Source of the DNA: Myxococcus flavus
GTDB taxonomy: Bacteria > Myxococcota > Myxococcia > Myxococcales > Myxococcaceae
Length of the DNA: 64,000 bases
Reading direction: 5' to 3'
NCBI RefSeq assembly: GCF_050038885.1
Contig: NZ_CP143624.1
Coordinates: forward strand, 5,642,001-5,706,000
In this document: positions 52,434 through 60,293 of the stretch, one piece after another
Layout of the letters: every line of letters starts with the position of its first letter
Position numbering within the stretch: position 1 is the stretch's first letter
Made by a program: the position numbers and the translations under genes
Notes under the pieces: generated by a model
Told to the model about the DNA's origin: nothing
Database searches by the model: none
What the model saw: the letters and a program-made list of their open reading frames with translations, nothing else

Positions 52434-52771
52434 TCGCTGGCCCTCCGTCGCTGCTCGCTGAGGATGACGTCGGTGAGGACGCGCAGCGAGGGGATGTAGA
52501 CGTGCCGCCCGGCCTCCAGCTCCAGCGTCGCGTCGATGATGGGCTCCGGCTGGAAGTCGGCGATGGCCCACCAGAAGCCGCAGGCGCGCGGGAGGGGCGC
52601 GAAGTAGCGGCCGGCGAGGCCCCAGAGGGAGTCGCCCTGAGCCACGAGGTGGACGCGCGTGTCCGCGTGCGACTGGAAGCCGTAGGGAATTCTCTCGGTG
52701 AGGAAAAGGCGGCCGGCCTCGTCCCGGAGGCCGAGGGAGAAGGAGTAGCGGCTGCCGGCGTGAGGGGCCAC
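52430..52771 (-). CDS. LysM-domain tail protein
   Basis: The 113-residue protein has one LysM domain (~40-95): HLVAQGDSLWGLAGRYF, WWAIADFQP and AGRHVYIPS. In contractile tails such proteins help to bind peptidoglycan or join the tube to the hub. GTG 52771 overlaps the last base of the upstream stop (TAGTG). In many injection systems this LysM is fused to the preceding protein; here the two are split. Confidence 0.87.
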   Translation of the reverse strand: MAPHAGSRYSFSLGLRDEAGRLFLTERIPYGFQSHADTRVHLVAQGDSLWGLAGRYFAPLPRACGFWWAIADFQPEPIIDATLELEAGRHVYIPSLRVLTDVILSEQRRRASE

Positions 52772-53283
52772 TACGGCACCTCCTGGCGGAGCTGCTCGGA
52801 CGTGACGCGGGTGTCCAGCACCTCCTCGAAGGTGACGGTGGCGGTGTAGACGAGGACGCGGCCGTCCACGGCCAGTTGGCGGTACTGGAACTCCACGCTG
52901 GCGACGACGCACTCCACGGTGAGGACACCGGGCCAGAGGACGAGGACACGCGGCGGTGCTGTCGCCAGCACACCCTCGGTGCCCGCCGGAGGCACGGTGA
53001 GCGCGCGCAAAAAGGCACGGAACGCCATGATGTTGGACGTGTCGGCCTGCTGCGTGGCGAAGAAGGCGTCCAGGTAGAACTCGACGCCCGCCAGCTGTCG
53101 GTTGGAGGTGCCCTGAAACTGGAGCACCTGGTGGGAGAGGCCCGGCACCGCGAGGCGGTTCCAGTTCACCTGGAGCTTCTCGGTGAGCTGGGTGGGGTTG
53201 AAGAGGCACTCCATGGCCTCGCCGGTGAGGACGTTGACGAGGACGCAACGGGGGCTCCGAGGGAATGCAGAGTTGGGGGACAC
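52771..53283 (-). CDS. Tube/hub adaptor (CIS_tube, Afp7 N-terminal-like)
   Basis: The 170-residue protein matches the N-terminal part of Afp7/Pvc7-type proteins: AMECLFNPTQLTEKLQVNW, LQFQGTSNRQLAGVEFYLDAF and LTVECVVASVEFQYRQLA. It connects the hub to the tube. GTG 53283 has AAGGAG nine bases upstream and follows the fourth promoter-like element, so it starts a transcription unit. Confidence 0.82.
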   Translation of the reverse strand: MSPNSAFPRSPRCVLVNVLTGEAMECLFNPTQLTEKLQVNWNRLAVPGLSHQVLQFQGTSNRQLAGVEFYLDAFFATQQADTSNIMAFRAFLRALTVPPAGTEGVLATAPPRVLVLWPGVLTVECVVASVEFQYRQLAVDGRVLVYTATVTFEEVLDTRVTSEQLRQEVP

Positions 53284-53307
53284 TGCCGAGGCTCCTTCTG
53301 CTTGCTA

Positions 53308-53335
53308 CAAAGGCCTCGGGCTCTCGGCGGGGACA
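53308..53335 (-). promoter_or_regulatory. Tail-locus promoter-like element, copy 4
   Basis: TGTCCCC and CCTTTG are 15 bp apart on the minus strand; the adaptor start lies 24 bases downstream. Confidence 0.7.
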
Positions 53336-53635
53336 GAAGTGAGTGTATGAAGGTGTGGGTGCGGAACTCCAAGAGCCGTTCGGCTGGGAACACGACGGGC
53401 TCAAGGGGGGCATTCGAGTCCAGATGACACGAGCGCGGCTCGTCTTCCGGTGGGCGCCACCAAGTACCAGTGCGCGTCCTTGTGGGACGCATTCGATTCC
53501 TGTTCGGACGCACGGCACCGCCGCGCCGGCACCCGTCAGGCTCGACGCAAAGGCTCATGGGCCCTTAGATGGGCGTAGCCTCTGGCTTGGGCCTTGCTCT
53601 ACCCAACTATAGAACCCCTACTCCAGGAGGTCGGG
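53336..53635. other. Intergenic between cargo protease and tail adaptor
   Basis: These 300 bp separate the divergent protease and tail units and should contain the protease promoter. No supported gene. Confidence 0.5.
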
Positions 53636-55336
53636 ATGAGCTTCTTTCCCCGGCTTGCGATACTCGTGGCTCTTCTCACACAGTCTGTCGCGCTCAATGC
53701 GCATGGACAGCCTCTCCAATGCAATTCGACGACGTTGTGGCCGAACAACGTCGGGACTCAGCCGACATGGACTGATGGTGAAAGCACCTTCGGTCCAACC
53801 GTCAGATGCTGCGGGCCTGGTAGCACGCCGAATGGTATTCAGAACACCGAGTTGAGCCGCACCGCCGCACAGGCGTATTGCGCTGCGCGGAATGTCCCTT
53901 GGTATTCCTTCAATGTCCGCGTCTCCGAAGGACACCCTTACCTCGACATCACATGTTGTCGTCCGCCAGGACAGTCGAGTGAAATTAGTCTCAATGTCCT
54001 GACGTTCATGAATGCACTCATGCAGAATGGCCAGTTGCGTGATCGCTTCTCGAATAGCGAGAGTCTCGCCAGCGTCATCGCCACTGCGCAGGCGAGCGGC
54101 TACCCGATTACAGAGGACGATATTCCAGCAGCGGTCAGTTCGTCGACGGCGTCACGCGTGCTCGCAGCATGCGGTGGCCAGGGAGAAGTGCCGTGCACCA
54201 AATGCACGAAATCCGTTACCGTTTATTTCCCGCTCAACTTCTGTTGCGTCCCGCTTTCCACCGAGTGCGTCCAGAGTTCGTACGCGTGCAACAGCGGACT
54301 GTCGGTCAATCCTCTTGGAGTGTGCGTCGCGCCTGCACCAGCCCCGCCACCCGCAACCACGGCGACTGTCTCGTGGTGGGACGGGACACCGGCTGCGGAT
54401 GTCACCGTTGTTCTCGGGACAAGCGTGTATGTCACGAATGCGCAAGGACAGTTTACGCTCAAGAAGTCGGACTCTCCCGCCCCAAACATTACGCTTCGGC
54501 TGGCGAATGAAGGCATCAGAGCGTTCACGGTGGAGACAGGCTCGACAATCATATCCCCTCAGTTGGTAGCGACGCGGGGAACCGGAACGCAGCTTACCTA
54601 TGTCGGCACACCCCCATCGCCCGGAGAGGTGCTGGATTGGCAGAAATGGCGGAGCCTTTTCAGCCAGGTTAGTCGCGCAGCGGCGTACTTGAAGGCGCAA
54701 GCTCCGCCGGGCGTGACGATTAGGCCGGTTGGCTTGGTTGTTTCTAGTGGCGGACAGAAGTACGTTCCTCAGGAGGATAATCTGCGCATTGCCGTGCCGG
54801 AGGGAAAGGTAGTTAGTTTGCCGGACACGGTCGTTTTTCATGAGTATGGTCACAAGGCGATGGTTGAGATGTATGGAAAATTCGACCATCTGCTTGGTTC
54901 GGCCTGTGGGAAGAATAATGGTATTGGATATGCGGTCGATCCGACCTGTGCGTTTGTTGAAGGTTGGGCTCATTTCTTTGCGATGGCGGCGCTGAATATT
55001 ACTAGGTTCGGAGACCGGTGGGGTGGTTCAGAAGATCTTGAGAACTATCCCGCGAATAAAAGAAGCCTCTCGGATGAGGGGCGCGTGGCGGCGGCTCTGC
55101 TTGATGTTTATGACAACAGGGATGATTCCTGTTGTGGTGATGCTCTGTATTCTGATGGTAATGACGGTGTTTCCATGCAGCATATGTTGATGAACCTGAA
55201 GAGGCTCGCATCGGTTTCGCAGTCTTTGTGTGTCGGGAAGGGTTGCTTGAGTGTTGTGGATTATTCGGGCTTGTTCAAGCCGCTGACGCCCGAGGATGGG
55301 AGGGCGTGGTTGTATAATTATGTCGCGCCTCCGTAG
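53636..55336 (+). CDS. Secreted zinc-metalloprotease-like cargo protein
   Basis: The 566-residue protein has an N-terminal signal peptide (FFPRLAILVALLTQSVALNA) and is therefore secreted or periplasmic. A cysteine-rich region (~50-210), a short carboxypeptidase-regulatory-like beta domain (~230-310, ATVSWWDGTPAADVTVVLG) and then VVFHEYGHKAMVEMYG with an HExxH zinc motif (~401-405) follow. A later glutamate in CAFVEGWAHFFAM could be the third ligand. ATG 53636 has AGGAGG eight bases upstream. The gene lies antisense between the tape measure and the hub adaptor, with clearly lower GC in its 3' half. It may be a fitness-gene passenger of the phage or a weapon; this is inference. Confidence 0.72.
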   Translation: MSFFPRLAILVALLTQSVALNAHGQPLQCNSTTLWPNNVGTQPTWTDGESTFGPTVRCCGPGSTPNGIQNTELSRTAAQAYCAARNVPWYSFNVRVSEGHPYLDITCCRPPGQSSEISLNVLTFMNALMQNGQLRDRFSNSESLASVIATAQASGYPITEDDIPAAVSSSTASRVLAACGGQGEVPCTKCTKSVTVYFPLNFCCVPLSTECVQSSYACNSGLSVNPLGVCVAPAPAPPPATTATVSWWDGTPAADVTVVLGTSVYVTNAQGQFTLKKSDSPAPNITLRLANEGIRAFTVETGSTIISPQLVATRGTGTQLTYVGTPPSPGEVLDWQKWRSLFSQVSRAAAYLKAQAPPGVTIRPVGLVVSSGGQKYVPQEDNLRIAVPEGKVVSLPDTVVFHEYGHKAMVEMYGKFDHLLGSACGKNNGIGYAVDPTCAFVEGWAHFFAMAALNITRFGDRWGGSEDLENYPANKRSLSDEGRVAAALLDVYDNRDDSCCGDALYSDGNDGVSMQHMLMNLKRLASVSQSLCVGKGCLSVVDYSGLFKPLTPEDGRAWLYNYVAPP

Positions 55337-55512
55337 GGCTCGTAGTGTCCTGGCATATTTTGTGAGGCCTCAAACGGCCATGTGTTGCTAGTGGCTGTGC
55401 GTTGAGGCGGGAAATAGGTGGATGCGGCGCCGCCAAGAAGCGCGGCTGCTGATGCCAGGGCGCCAATTGGCTTGTTGTTCTTTGCGCGGACGCCGCCCCA
55501 CCTGTTTCTCAT
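55318..55512 (-). CDS. Small protein with one hydrophobic segment
   Basis: The 64-residue frame starts MRNRWGGVRAKNNKPIGA, has a hydrophobic stretch (ALASAAALLGGAASTYF) and an acidic, polar end. It lies between the tape measure and protease genes, overlapping the protease 3' end by 19 bp. Only length and composition support it. Confidence 0.35.
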   Translation of the reverse strand: MRNRWGGVRAKNNKPIGALASAAALLGGAASTYFPPQRTATSNTWPFEASQNMPGHYEPYGGAT

Positions 55513-55601
55513 GGAGGTATTCCACTGAGGTGGCCGCGTGTGGCGCTAGGCAGCGAATTCCTCTGCTTCTGATTTTGCAGCCAGCGTCTTGTCGAAGCGC
55601 T

Positions 55602-58295
55602 TCAGTACTCCGGCATAGGGGAGAAGCTGCGGGAGGCGGCGTCCCTCTCGGCGCGCGCCGTGGCCTGGGCAAGCACCTCGCCGTCCACCTGCAGGCTGAC
55701 GAGGACGGGCGCGGCAGGAGGCGAGGCCGGCTGCGAGGAGAGCACCTCGGGTTGGGGCAGGGAGGCCTGGAGGGCCGCCACCGCGGGCATGGACGAGGCC
55801 TCCAGGGGCCAGTCCATTGGCGAGGTGGGCGAAGCGGTAGTGACGACGGACGCGGGTGTGGCGGCGCTGCCGGTGGCGTCCTCAAGGCCGAAGGCGACGG
55901 ACAAGTCCCGGTGGAGGCCCAGTCGTGCCGTCCGCAGGGCCTGTTGGAGGCCGGTGTCCGTGCCGAAGAGGCTCGCCACCGCGTCCACGACGCCGAGGAT
56001 GGCGCCCACCAGCTCCAGGAGGACGCCGGAGATGGCGTCGACCGTGCCGAAGACGATGAGCCGCATCCCCGTCCAGGCCTCGGCCCAGTCGCCGGTGAGG
56101 ATGCCACTGAGCGTCAACACCACGCCCCAGAAGACGTCGACGATGCCAGAGAAGGCCGCCAGGGCGGCGTTGAGGACGCCGCCCACCACGGACACCGCGA
56201 GGGAGACGGCGGACACCAGCACGCCCACGACGGTGGTGATGTTGCCGATGGCAAACCCGATGGTTTGCCCCATGGCCACCCAGATGCTGCCGCCTTCCCT
56301 CGCGGCGGAGCTGGTGCCCAAGAGGCCGGAGAGCGCGCCACCGAGGACTCGGCCGAGGTGCGCCAGGCTGCTGAGGAGGACGTCGACGCCGGCCTTCATG
56401 TAATGCCATTGCCCCGCGAGGCCCTCCGCCACCTCGGCACCGGCCGTCAGGCCCATGACGACGAAGTCGAAGACGCGGGCGAGGACGCGCCCTACCGTGG
56501 CCCCCGCCTCGCCGAAGGCGGCGAACTTCGCGGCGGCAGTGGCCGCGTCGTCCCTCTCGGAGAGGAAGCCCAGCGCCTCGCCCACCCGCCCCAGCGTCGC
56601 TTGGAAGGCGTCGAGGGTGGGCCGCGCGGCTTCCAGTCCAGCGGAGAAGCCGTCGGCGATGCCGGAGAAGAAGCTGTGGATGCGGTGTGCCCACAGGTAG
56701 AGGTTGACGAGGAAGTCCTTCAGGCCGGCGTTTTCTGCGCGGCCCAGCTCCTCCCGCACCGCACCGGAGAAGCCTCCGTCCTCGAAGATCTGGACGAGGC
56801 CGCGGAAGGCGAGCGTCACCTGCTCCTGCACACGCCGCGCGAAGTCGCCCAGGCCCCCGAGGTTGTGACGGAAGGCGTAGGCGAGGCCGGCCACGGCGAC
56901 ACCCAGGAGGACGACGGCGGCTACCGCTGGCAGCACCGTGGCCAGGAGGCTCCCCAGCGTAAGGCCCAGCACCTTGAGGCCCACCACCAGCAGCGCCAGG
57001 CCCACCTTCGCGGCGATGACGGTGCCGACGAGAGTAACCAGGCCGCCAGCTCCGAGCGCGAAGGCTGCGAAGGCGCGCTTCACTGGGCCAGGCAACGCCT
57101 GGAAGACACCCAGCACCTGCTGCACCGCGCTGGCGACGAGGGTGACGAGGGGCTTCAAGACTTGGGCGAAGGGCTCCCCGAGGACGATGGCCAGCGTCTC
57201 CAGGTTGCCAGCCAGGAGCGTCTTCTGGCCCTGAAACGTGTCCAGCATCTGCTCGCGGAACTTCGTGGCCGTGCCGCCCGCATTCTCGAACGAGCCTCTC
57301 AGGTACTCGAGGGCCTCGGCGCCGCGGACGACTTCTCCAGTGTCCTTGCGGATGCCGTTGGTGAACTGCGTGAGGATGGCATTCACACCACCGAGCGCTT
57401 CGCGGCCGAAGGCTTTCAGGAGGAAGGCGGAGCGCTGCGCCGCCGTCATGCGTTCGAGGGCGGGCGACAGCTTATCGAGGATGCCGAGGAAGCTGAGGAA
57501 GTTGCCGCTGGAGTCGGTGACGGCCACGCCCAAGCCGCGCAGGTGCTTCTGCACCTCCGGGTCCGCCATGCGCTCCATGGCCACGGCCACGGCGGTGGAC
57601 GCGCGCTCCACGCCGGGGACGACGTTCTTCACGAGGCCAAGGGCGATGAGTGTCTCGGGCAGGGACTGGTTGAGGGCCTGCGCACCACGCGCGGCGGTGC
57701 CGAGGGCCAGAGGCAACTCATTCGCGCTGAGGGCGAAGACGTTGACAGCCTGGAGCATCTGGTCGACGGAGATGGCTGCCTTGTCGGTGGAGATGCCGAA
57801 GGCCTTCATCGCCTGCGACGCCAGTCCCGCCGCACCCTGGGGCGTCAGCTCTCCCAGCGAGCCACCGGCCAAATCCAACACCGGCAGCAGCAGCTTCATG
57901 GCCTCCGCGGCCGTGAAGCCGGCCTGGGTGAGCTCGCGCAGGCCCAGCACGGACTCCGTGGGGGTGAATTGCGTGGCGAGGCTGGCCTTGACGGCCGCGT
58001 CACGCAGCTCCCCGAGCACCTCGGCCGAGGCGCCGGAGACGGCGGCAACGCCTGCCAGGGCTTGCTCGAACTGGCCGGCGGTGTTGGCTAGGGACAGCGA
58101 TGCACCAAGGGTGACGGCGCCGGCCGTGAAGATGGCCATGGCGACGCCGAGCCGCTGGAAGGCGGTTTCAATGCGCGCGGTGCCCAACCCCACTCGCCTG
58201 TCGAGGCTCATGAAGTTGCGCTCCACGCCCTGGAAGGTGCCAGAGGCCAAGTCCCGCGCCGTGAAGACGAAGCCCAGGCCGAGGTTGTTGAGCAC
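55602..58295 (-). CDS. Phage tape measure protein
   Basis: The 897-residue protein matches the TP901-type tape measure: residues ~70-330 include GQFEQALAGVAAVSGAS, the AASQAMKAFGIS-like core and FGREALGGVNAIL. Several hydrophobic helices (~400-480 and ~620-760) follow. The length sets the tail at about 0.15 nm per residue, roughly 130 nm, by the usual rule. The GTG start lies three bases after the stop of the frameshifted chaperone, as in most tailed phages. Confidence 0.92.
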   Translation of the reverse strand: MLNNLGLGFVFTARDLASGTFQGVERNFMSLDRRVGLGTARIETAFQRLGVAMAIFTAGAVTLGASLSLANTAGQFEQALAGVAAVSGASAEVLGELRDAAVKASLATQFTPTESVLGLRELTQAGFTAAEAMKLLLPVLDLAGGSLGELTPQGAAGLASQAMKAFGISTDKAAISVDQMLQAVNVFALSANELPLALGTAARGAQALNQSLPETLIALGLVKNVVPGVERASTAVAVAMERMADPEVQKHLRGLGVAVTDSSGNFLSFLGILDKLSPALERMTAAQRSAFLLKAFGREALGGVNAILTQFTNGIRKDTGEVVRGAEALEYLRGSFENAGGTATKFREQMLDTFQGQKTLLAGNLETLAIVLGEPFAQVLKPLVTLVASAVQQVLGVFQALPGPVKRAFAAFALGAGGLVTLVGTVIAAKVGLALLVVGLKVLGLTLGSLLATVLPAVAAVVLLGVAVAGLAYAFRHNLGGLGDFARRVQEQVTLAFRGLVQIFEDGGFSGAVREELGRAENAGLKDFLVNLYLWAHRIHSFFSGIADGFSAGLEAARPTLDAFQATLGRVGEALGFLSERDDAATAAAKFAAFGEAGATVGRVLARVFDFVVMGLTAGAEVAEGLAGQWHYMKAGVDVLLSSLAHLGRVLGGALSGLLGTSSAAREGGSIWVAMGQTIGFAIGNITTVVGVLVSAVSLAVSVVGGVLNAALAAFSGIVDVFWGVVLTLSGILTGDWAEAWTGMRLIVFGTVDAISGVLLELVGAILGVVDAVASLFGTDTGLQQALRTARLGLHRDLSVAFGLEDATGSAATPASVVTTASPTSPMDWPLEASSMPAVAALQASLPQPEVLSSQPASPPAAPVLVSLQVDGEVLAQATARAERDAASRSFSPMPEY

Positions 58296-58298
58296 GCG

Positions 58299-58595
58299 CT
58301 ACCTCCGCTTCGCGGCCTTCTCCAGCGCCTTGGCCTCCTGGGCGCGTTGCTGGCCGATGCGCTCAAGCAGCCAGTCCCTGTCCGAGGTGGGCAGCTCCAA
58401 GGCATCACCAAGGGGGACTGCGAGGCCGCTGCCGCCGTGCTGGTGCCAGCACAGGTTGAAGAGGCCCTCGCGCCACGTCTCCAGCGTCACGCCGGGGAAG
58501 AGGTGGAGCGCTCCCGTCGCCTCGTCGTCCGCTGCGTCCCCGGAAGGAAGAAGCCCCGGTCGAAAGGGAGCTCCACCTCCTGGCGCATGAAGCAC
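58299..58595 (-). CDS. Tail chaperone -1 frame extension (T part of G/GT)
   Basis: The 98-residue frame overlaps the end of the chaperone gene in the -1 frame and stops just before the tape measure start. Its GTG at 58595 lacks a ribosome-binding site, so it is more likely read as a fusion after slippage at 58562-58568, giving a ~320-residue G-T protein. The tail reads FPGVTLETWREGLFNL and ends with a charged helix. If independently translated it would be a small protein of unknown family. Confidence 0.65.
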   Translation of the reverse strand: MLHAPGGGAPFRPGLLPSGDAADDEATGALHLFPGVTLETWREGLFNLCWHQHGGSGLAVPLGDALELPTSDRDWLLERIGQQRAQEAKALEKAAKRR

Positions 58596-59260
58596 TCAGG
58601 GCACTCGACTTCGAGGGTGGTGTCCACCCCGCAGTCGACGCGGTCGAACTCGTCGACGAGGAAGTCGGCGTCGCGCAGCGTGAGGTCCTCGAGGAAGCGG
58701 CGCTTGTCGCGCGCGTCCACGCCGTCGACGTCTTGCACCCGGTAGGCGAGGACGGAGGACAGCAGCTTCTCGGGGGCCGCGCGCTGGAGCTGCGGCAGCC
58801 GCCGCTCGTCCTCACCCGTCAGCAACCTGAATCGCACGCGCGTGCCGGCGTCCGGCAGCGTCGTCTCGAAGCGGTTGCCAGCCGTGAAGGCCGCGCGGCT
58901 GGCGTCCGAGAGGGCGCGGACCGGGAGCTGCGTCAAATCCAACTCCCAGTCGATGCGGGAGCGGCAGGCGGCACTCTGACAGGGGACGGCGAAGGCGTAC
59001 TCGGGACCGTAGGTGAGGACGCGCACCTGCAGGAGCGCGTAGAAGCGGTCCCCCTGCAGCACCTGGCCCCAATCCACCTTCCCGTCGGCGAAGGCGTAGG
59101 GGCCTGCCTCCTGCAGTTCCTCCCAGCACGCGGAGAGCAGCTCATCCACCTGGCCGCCGCTCTTTGCCAGCTTCCGGTCCGCGAGGACACGCTCCTCCCG
59201 CACTCGCATGCCGCGAATACGGCCTGTCAGCCCCGAGGGGCATGAGATGATGTTCGCCAT
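58487..59260 (-). CDS. Tail assembly chaperone (G-like; T4 baseplate-protein-like fold)
   Basis: The 257-residue zero-frame product begins MANIISCPSGLTGRIRGMR and contains a helical core (LADRKLAKSGGQVDELLSAC) and a zinc-ribbon-like end (VECPECFMRQEVEL) resembling the T4 baseplate-assembly family. Upstream position and the -1 frame extension mark it as the tail assembly chaperone that keeps the tape measure soluble. The ATG at 59260 follows GGAGGAAG and the first promoter-like element. Confidence 0.78.
   Translation of the reverse strand: MANIISCPSGLTGRIRGMRVREERVLADRKLAKSGGQVDELLSACWEELQEAGPYAFADGKVDWGQVLQGDRFYALLQVRVLTYGPEYAFAVPCQSAACRSRIDWELDLTQLPVRALSDASRAAFTAGNRFETTLPDAGTRVRFRLLTGEDERRLPQLQRAAPEKLLSSVLAYRVQDVDGVDARDKRRFLEDLTLRDADFLVDEFDRVDCGVDTTLEVECPECFMRQEVELPFDRGFFLPGTQRTTRRRERSTSSPA
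58562..58568 (-). promoter_or_regulatory. Candidate -1 programmed frameshift site CCCTTTC
   Basis: In the chaperone frame the bases read C CCT TTC, a canonical X XXY YYZ heptamer. Slipping back one base gives CCC TTT C and continues into the 98-residue frame. It lies 24 codons before the zero-frame stop. A short GC-rich segment downstream (ACCGGGG) might act as a stimulator, but no strong stem is seen. Confidence 0.7.
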
Positions 59261-59279
59261 GTCCTTCCTCCGGGAAGGA

Positions 59280-59308
59280 CAAAGGCTTCGAGCGGCAAAT
59301 CGGGGACA
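59280..59308 (-). promoter_or_regulatory. Tail-locus promoter-like element, copy 1
   Basis: TGTCCCC and CCTTTG are 16 bp apart on the minus strand; the chaperone ATG is 19 bases after the second box. It begins the transcription unit downstream of the GIY-YIG-like insertion. Confidence 0.7.
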
Positions 59309-59344
59309 TCGACAGGTGCAGCACCCAACCTACGTGGGGAACTC

Positions 59345-59818
59345 ATGAAGCCACTGGTCTGGTCAGGTCCGTTTCGGATTTCAGAGCTGCTGGCGCAGTG
59401 CATGAACGATGCGCAACCCTGGCCTCCAGCGGGGCGCGGCGTGTACCTGGTCTCGCGGAACGCGTGGGCGGGCTCGCCGAACTCCGAATGCTATCCCCTC
59501 TATGTGGGGAGCAATACCGGCAAGTCCCAGCGGTTCTGCACGCGCATCGGCGACCTCATCGCCGACCTGCACGGCTTCTACGACGGAGGAACGGGACACC
59601 ACAGCGGTGGGCAGAAACTTTGGGGGTGGTGCCGTGACAACAAGGTGCATCCTGGGGCGCTCTACCTGGGCTGGGGAACGTGCGGAGGCTTTTGCTATCG
59701 CTGTGCCGAAGTCACGGTTGCGATGCAGGTCGTCAGTTCATGGGCGGAGCGGGCGCCCCTACTGAATGGGAATCGCCCGCCCGCGTGTAAGGCCCATAAA
59801 CACTACGTTGCTGGCTGA
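59345..59818 (+). CDS. GIY-YIG-like cargo protein
   Basis: The 157-residue protein has RGVYLVSRN and YPLYVGSNTG in the relative positions of the GIY and YIG strands, then a possible catalytic glutamate in CAEVTVAM and the ending LLNGNRPPACKAH, common in GIY-YIG-type proteins. It is encoded antisense between the tube and chaperone genes, with its stop three bases from the tube stop. A nuclease acting on foreign DNA or a rival is plausible. The motif match is moderate. Confidence 0.6.
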   Translation: MKPLVWSGPFRISELLAQCMNDAQPWPPAGRGVYLVSRNAWAGSPNSECYPLYVGSNTGKSQRFCTRIGDLIADLHGFYDGGTGHHSGGQKLWGWCRDNKVHPGALYLGWGTCGGFCYRCAEVTVAMQVVSSWAERAPLLNGNRPPACKAHKHYVAG

Positions 59819-59821
59819 GGC

Positions 59822-60283
59822 CTACTTGGCCAGCTCGAAGAAGTCGTAGGTGAGGGTGACGGACTCGATGACGTTCTCGTCCGACTCGTTGTCCCATTCC
59901 CCGGCAACGAACTTCACCGGCCAGGCGCGGGAGAGGCTCCACCGGCGCAGCGTGGTGCCGTCCCGGTCCTGCTGGACGATGTCGAGGCTGCGCTTGTAGA
60001 GCGCATCGGGCAGGCCCAGTCCGCTGGCGGTGTGGACGACGTCCTGGAACCAGTCGAAGAGCTGGTGGTCCTGCGTAGCGCCTCGCTCCAGGGTTACGTC
60101 TGAGAAGGTGAGGCGCCCCGGGGACTTGTTGGGGATGAGGCTGCCGCCCTCGAAATATTGGACGTTGGCGACTTCGACGGACAACTCGCTGCACTTCTGG
60201 AAACCAGAGTGTCCGAGGCCGTCCACCTCGCAGAGGAACTTGAAGCGCTTATGGAAGCTGCGCGGCTGTCCGATGATGGCCAT
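59822..60283 (-). CDS. Tail tube protein (gp19-like)
   Basis: The 153-residue protein matches the T4 gp19/TIGR02241 tail tube family: HKRFKFLCEVDGLGHSGFQ, CSELSVEVANVQYFEGG, GRLTFSDVTLERG and the closing SVTLTYDFFELAK. It forms the inner tube of the contractile tail. It follows the sheath by ten bases. One copy is present. Confidence 0.93.
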   Translation of the reverse strand: MAIIGQPRSFHKRFKFLCEVDGLGHSGFQKCSELSVEVANVQYFEGGSLIPNKSPGRLTFSDVTLERGATQDHQLFDWFQDVVHTASGLGLPDALYKRSLDIVQQDRDGTTLRRWSLSRAWPVKFVAGEWDNESDENVIESVTLTYDFFELAK

Positions 60284-60293
60284 GGTGAGGTCC

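Noticed and set aside
55422..58091. 889-residue plus-strand open frame opposite the tape measure
   Set aside because: It is an antisense shadow: low-complexity Arg/Gly/Glu/His sequence, no domains, while the minus strand encodes a clear tape measure.
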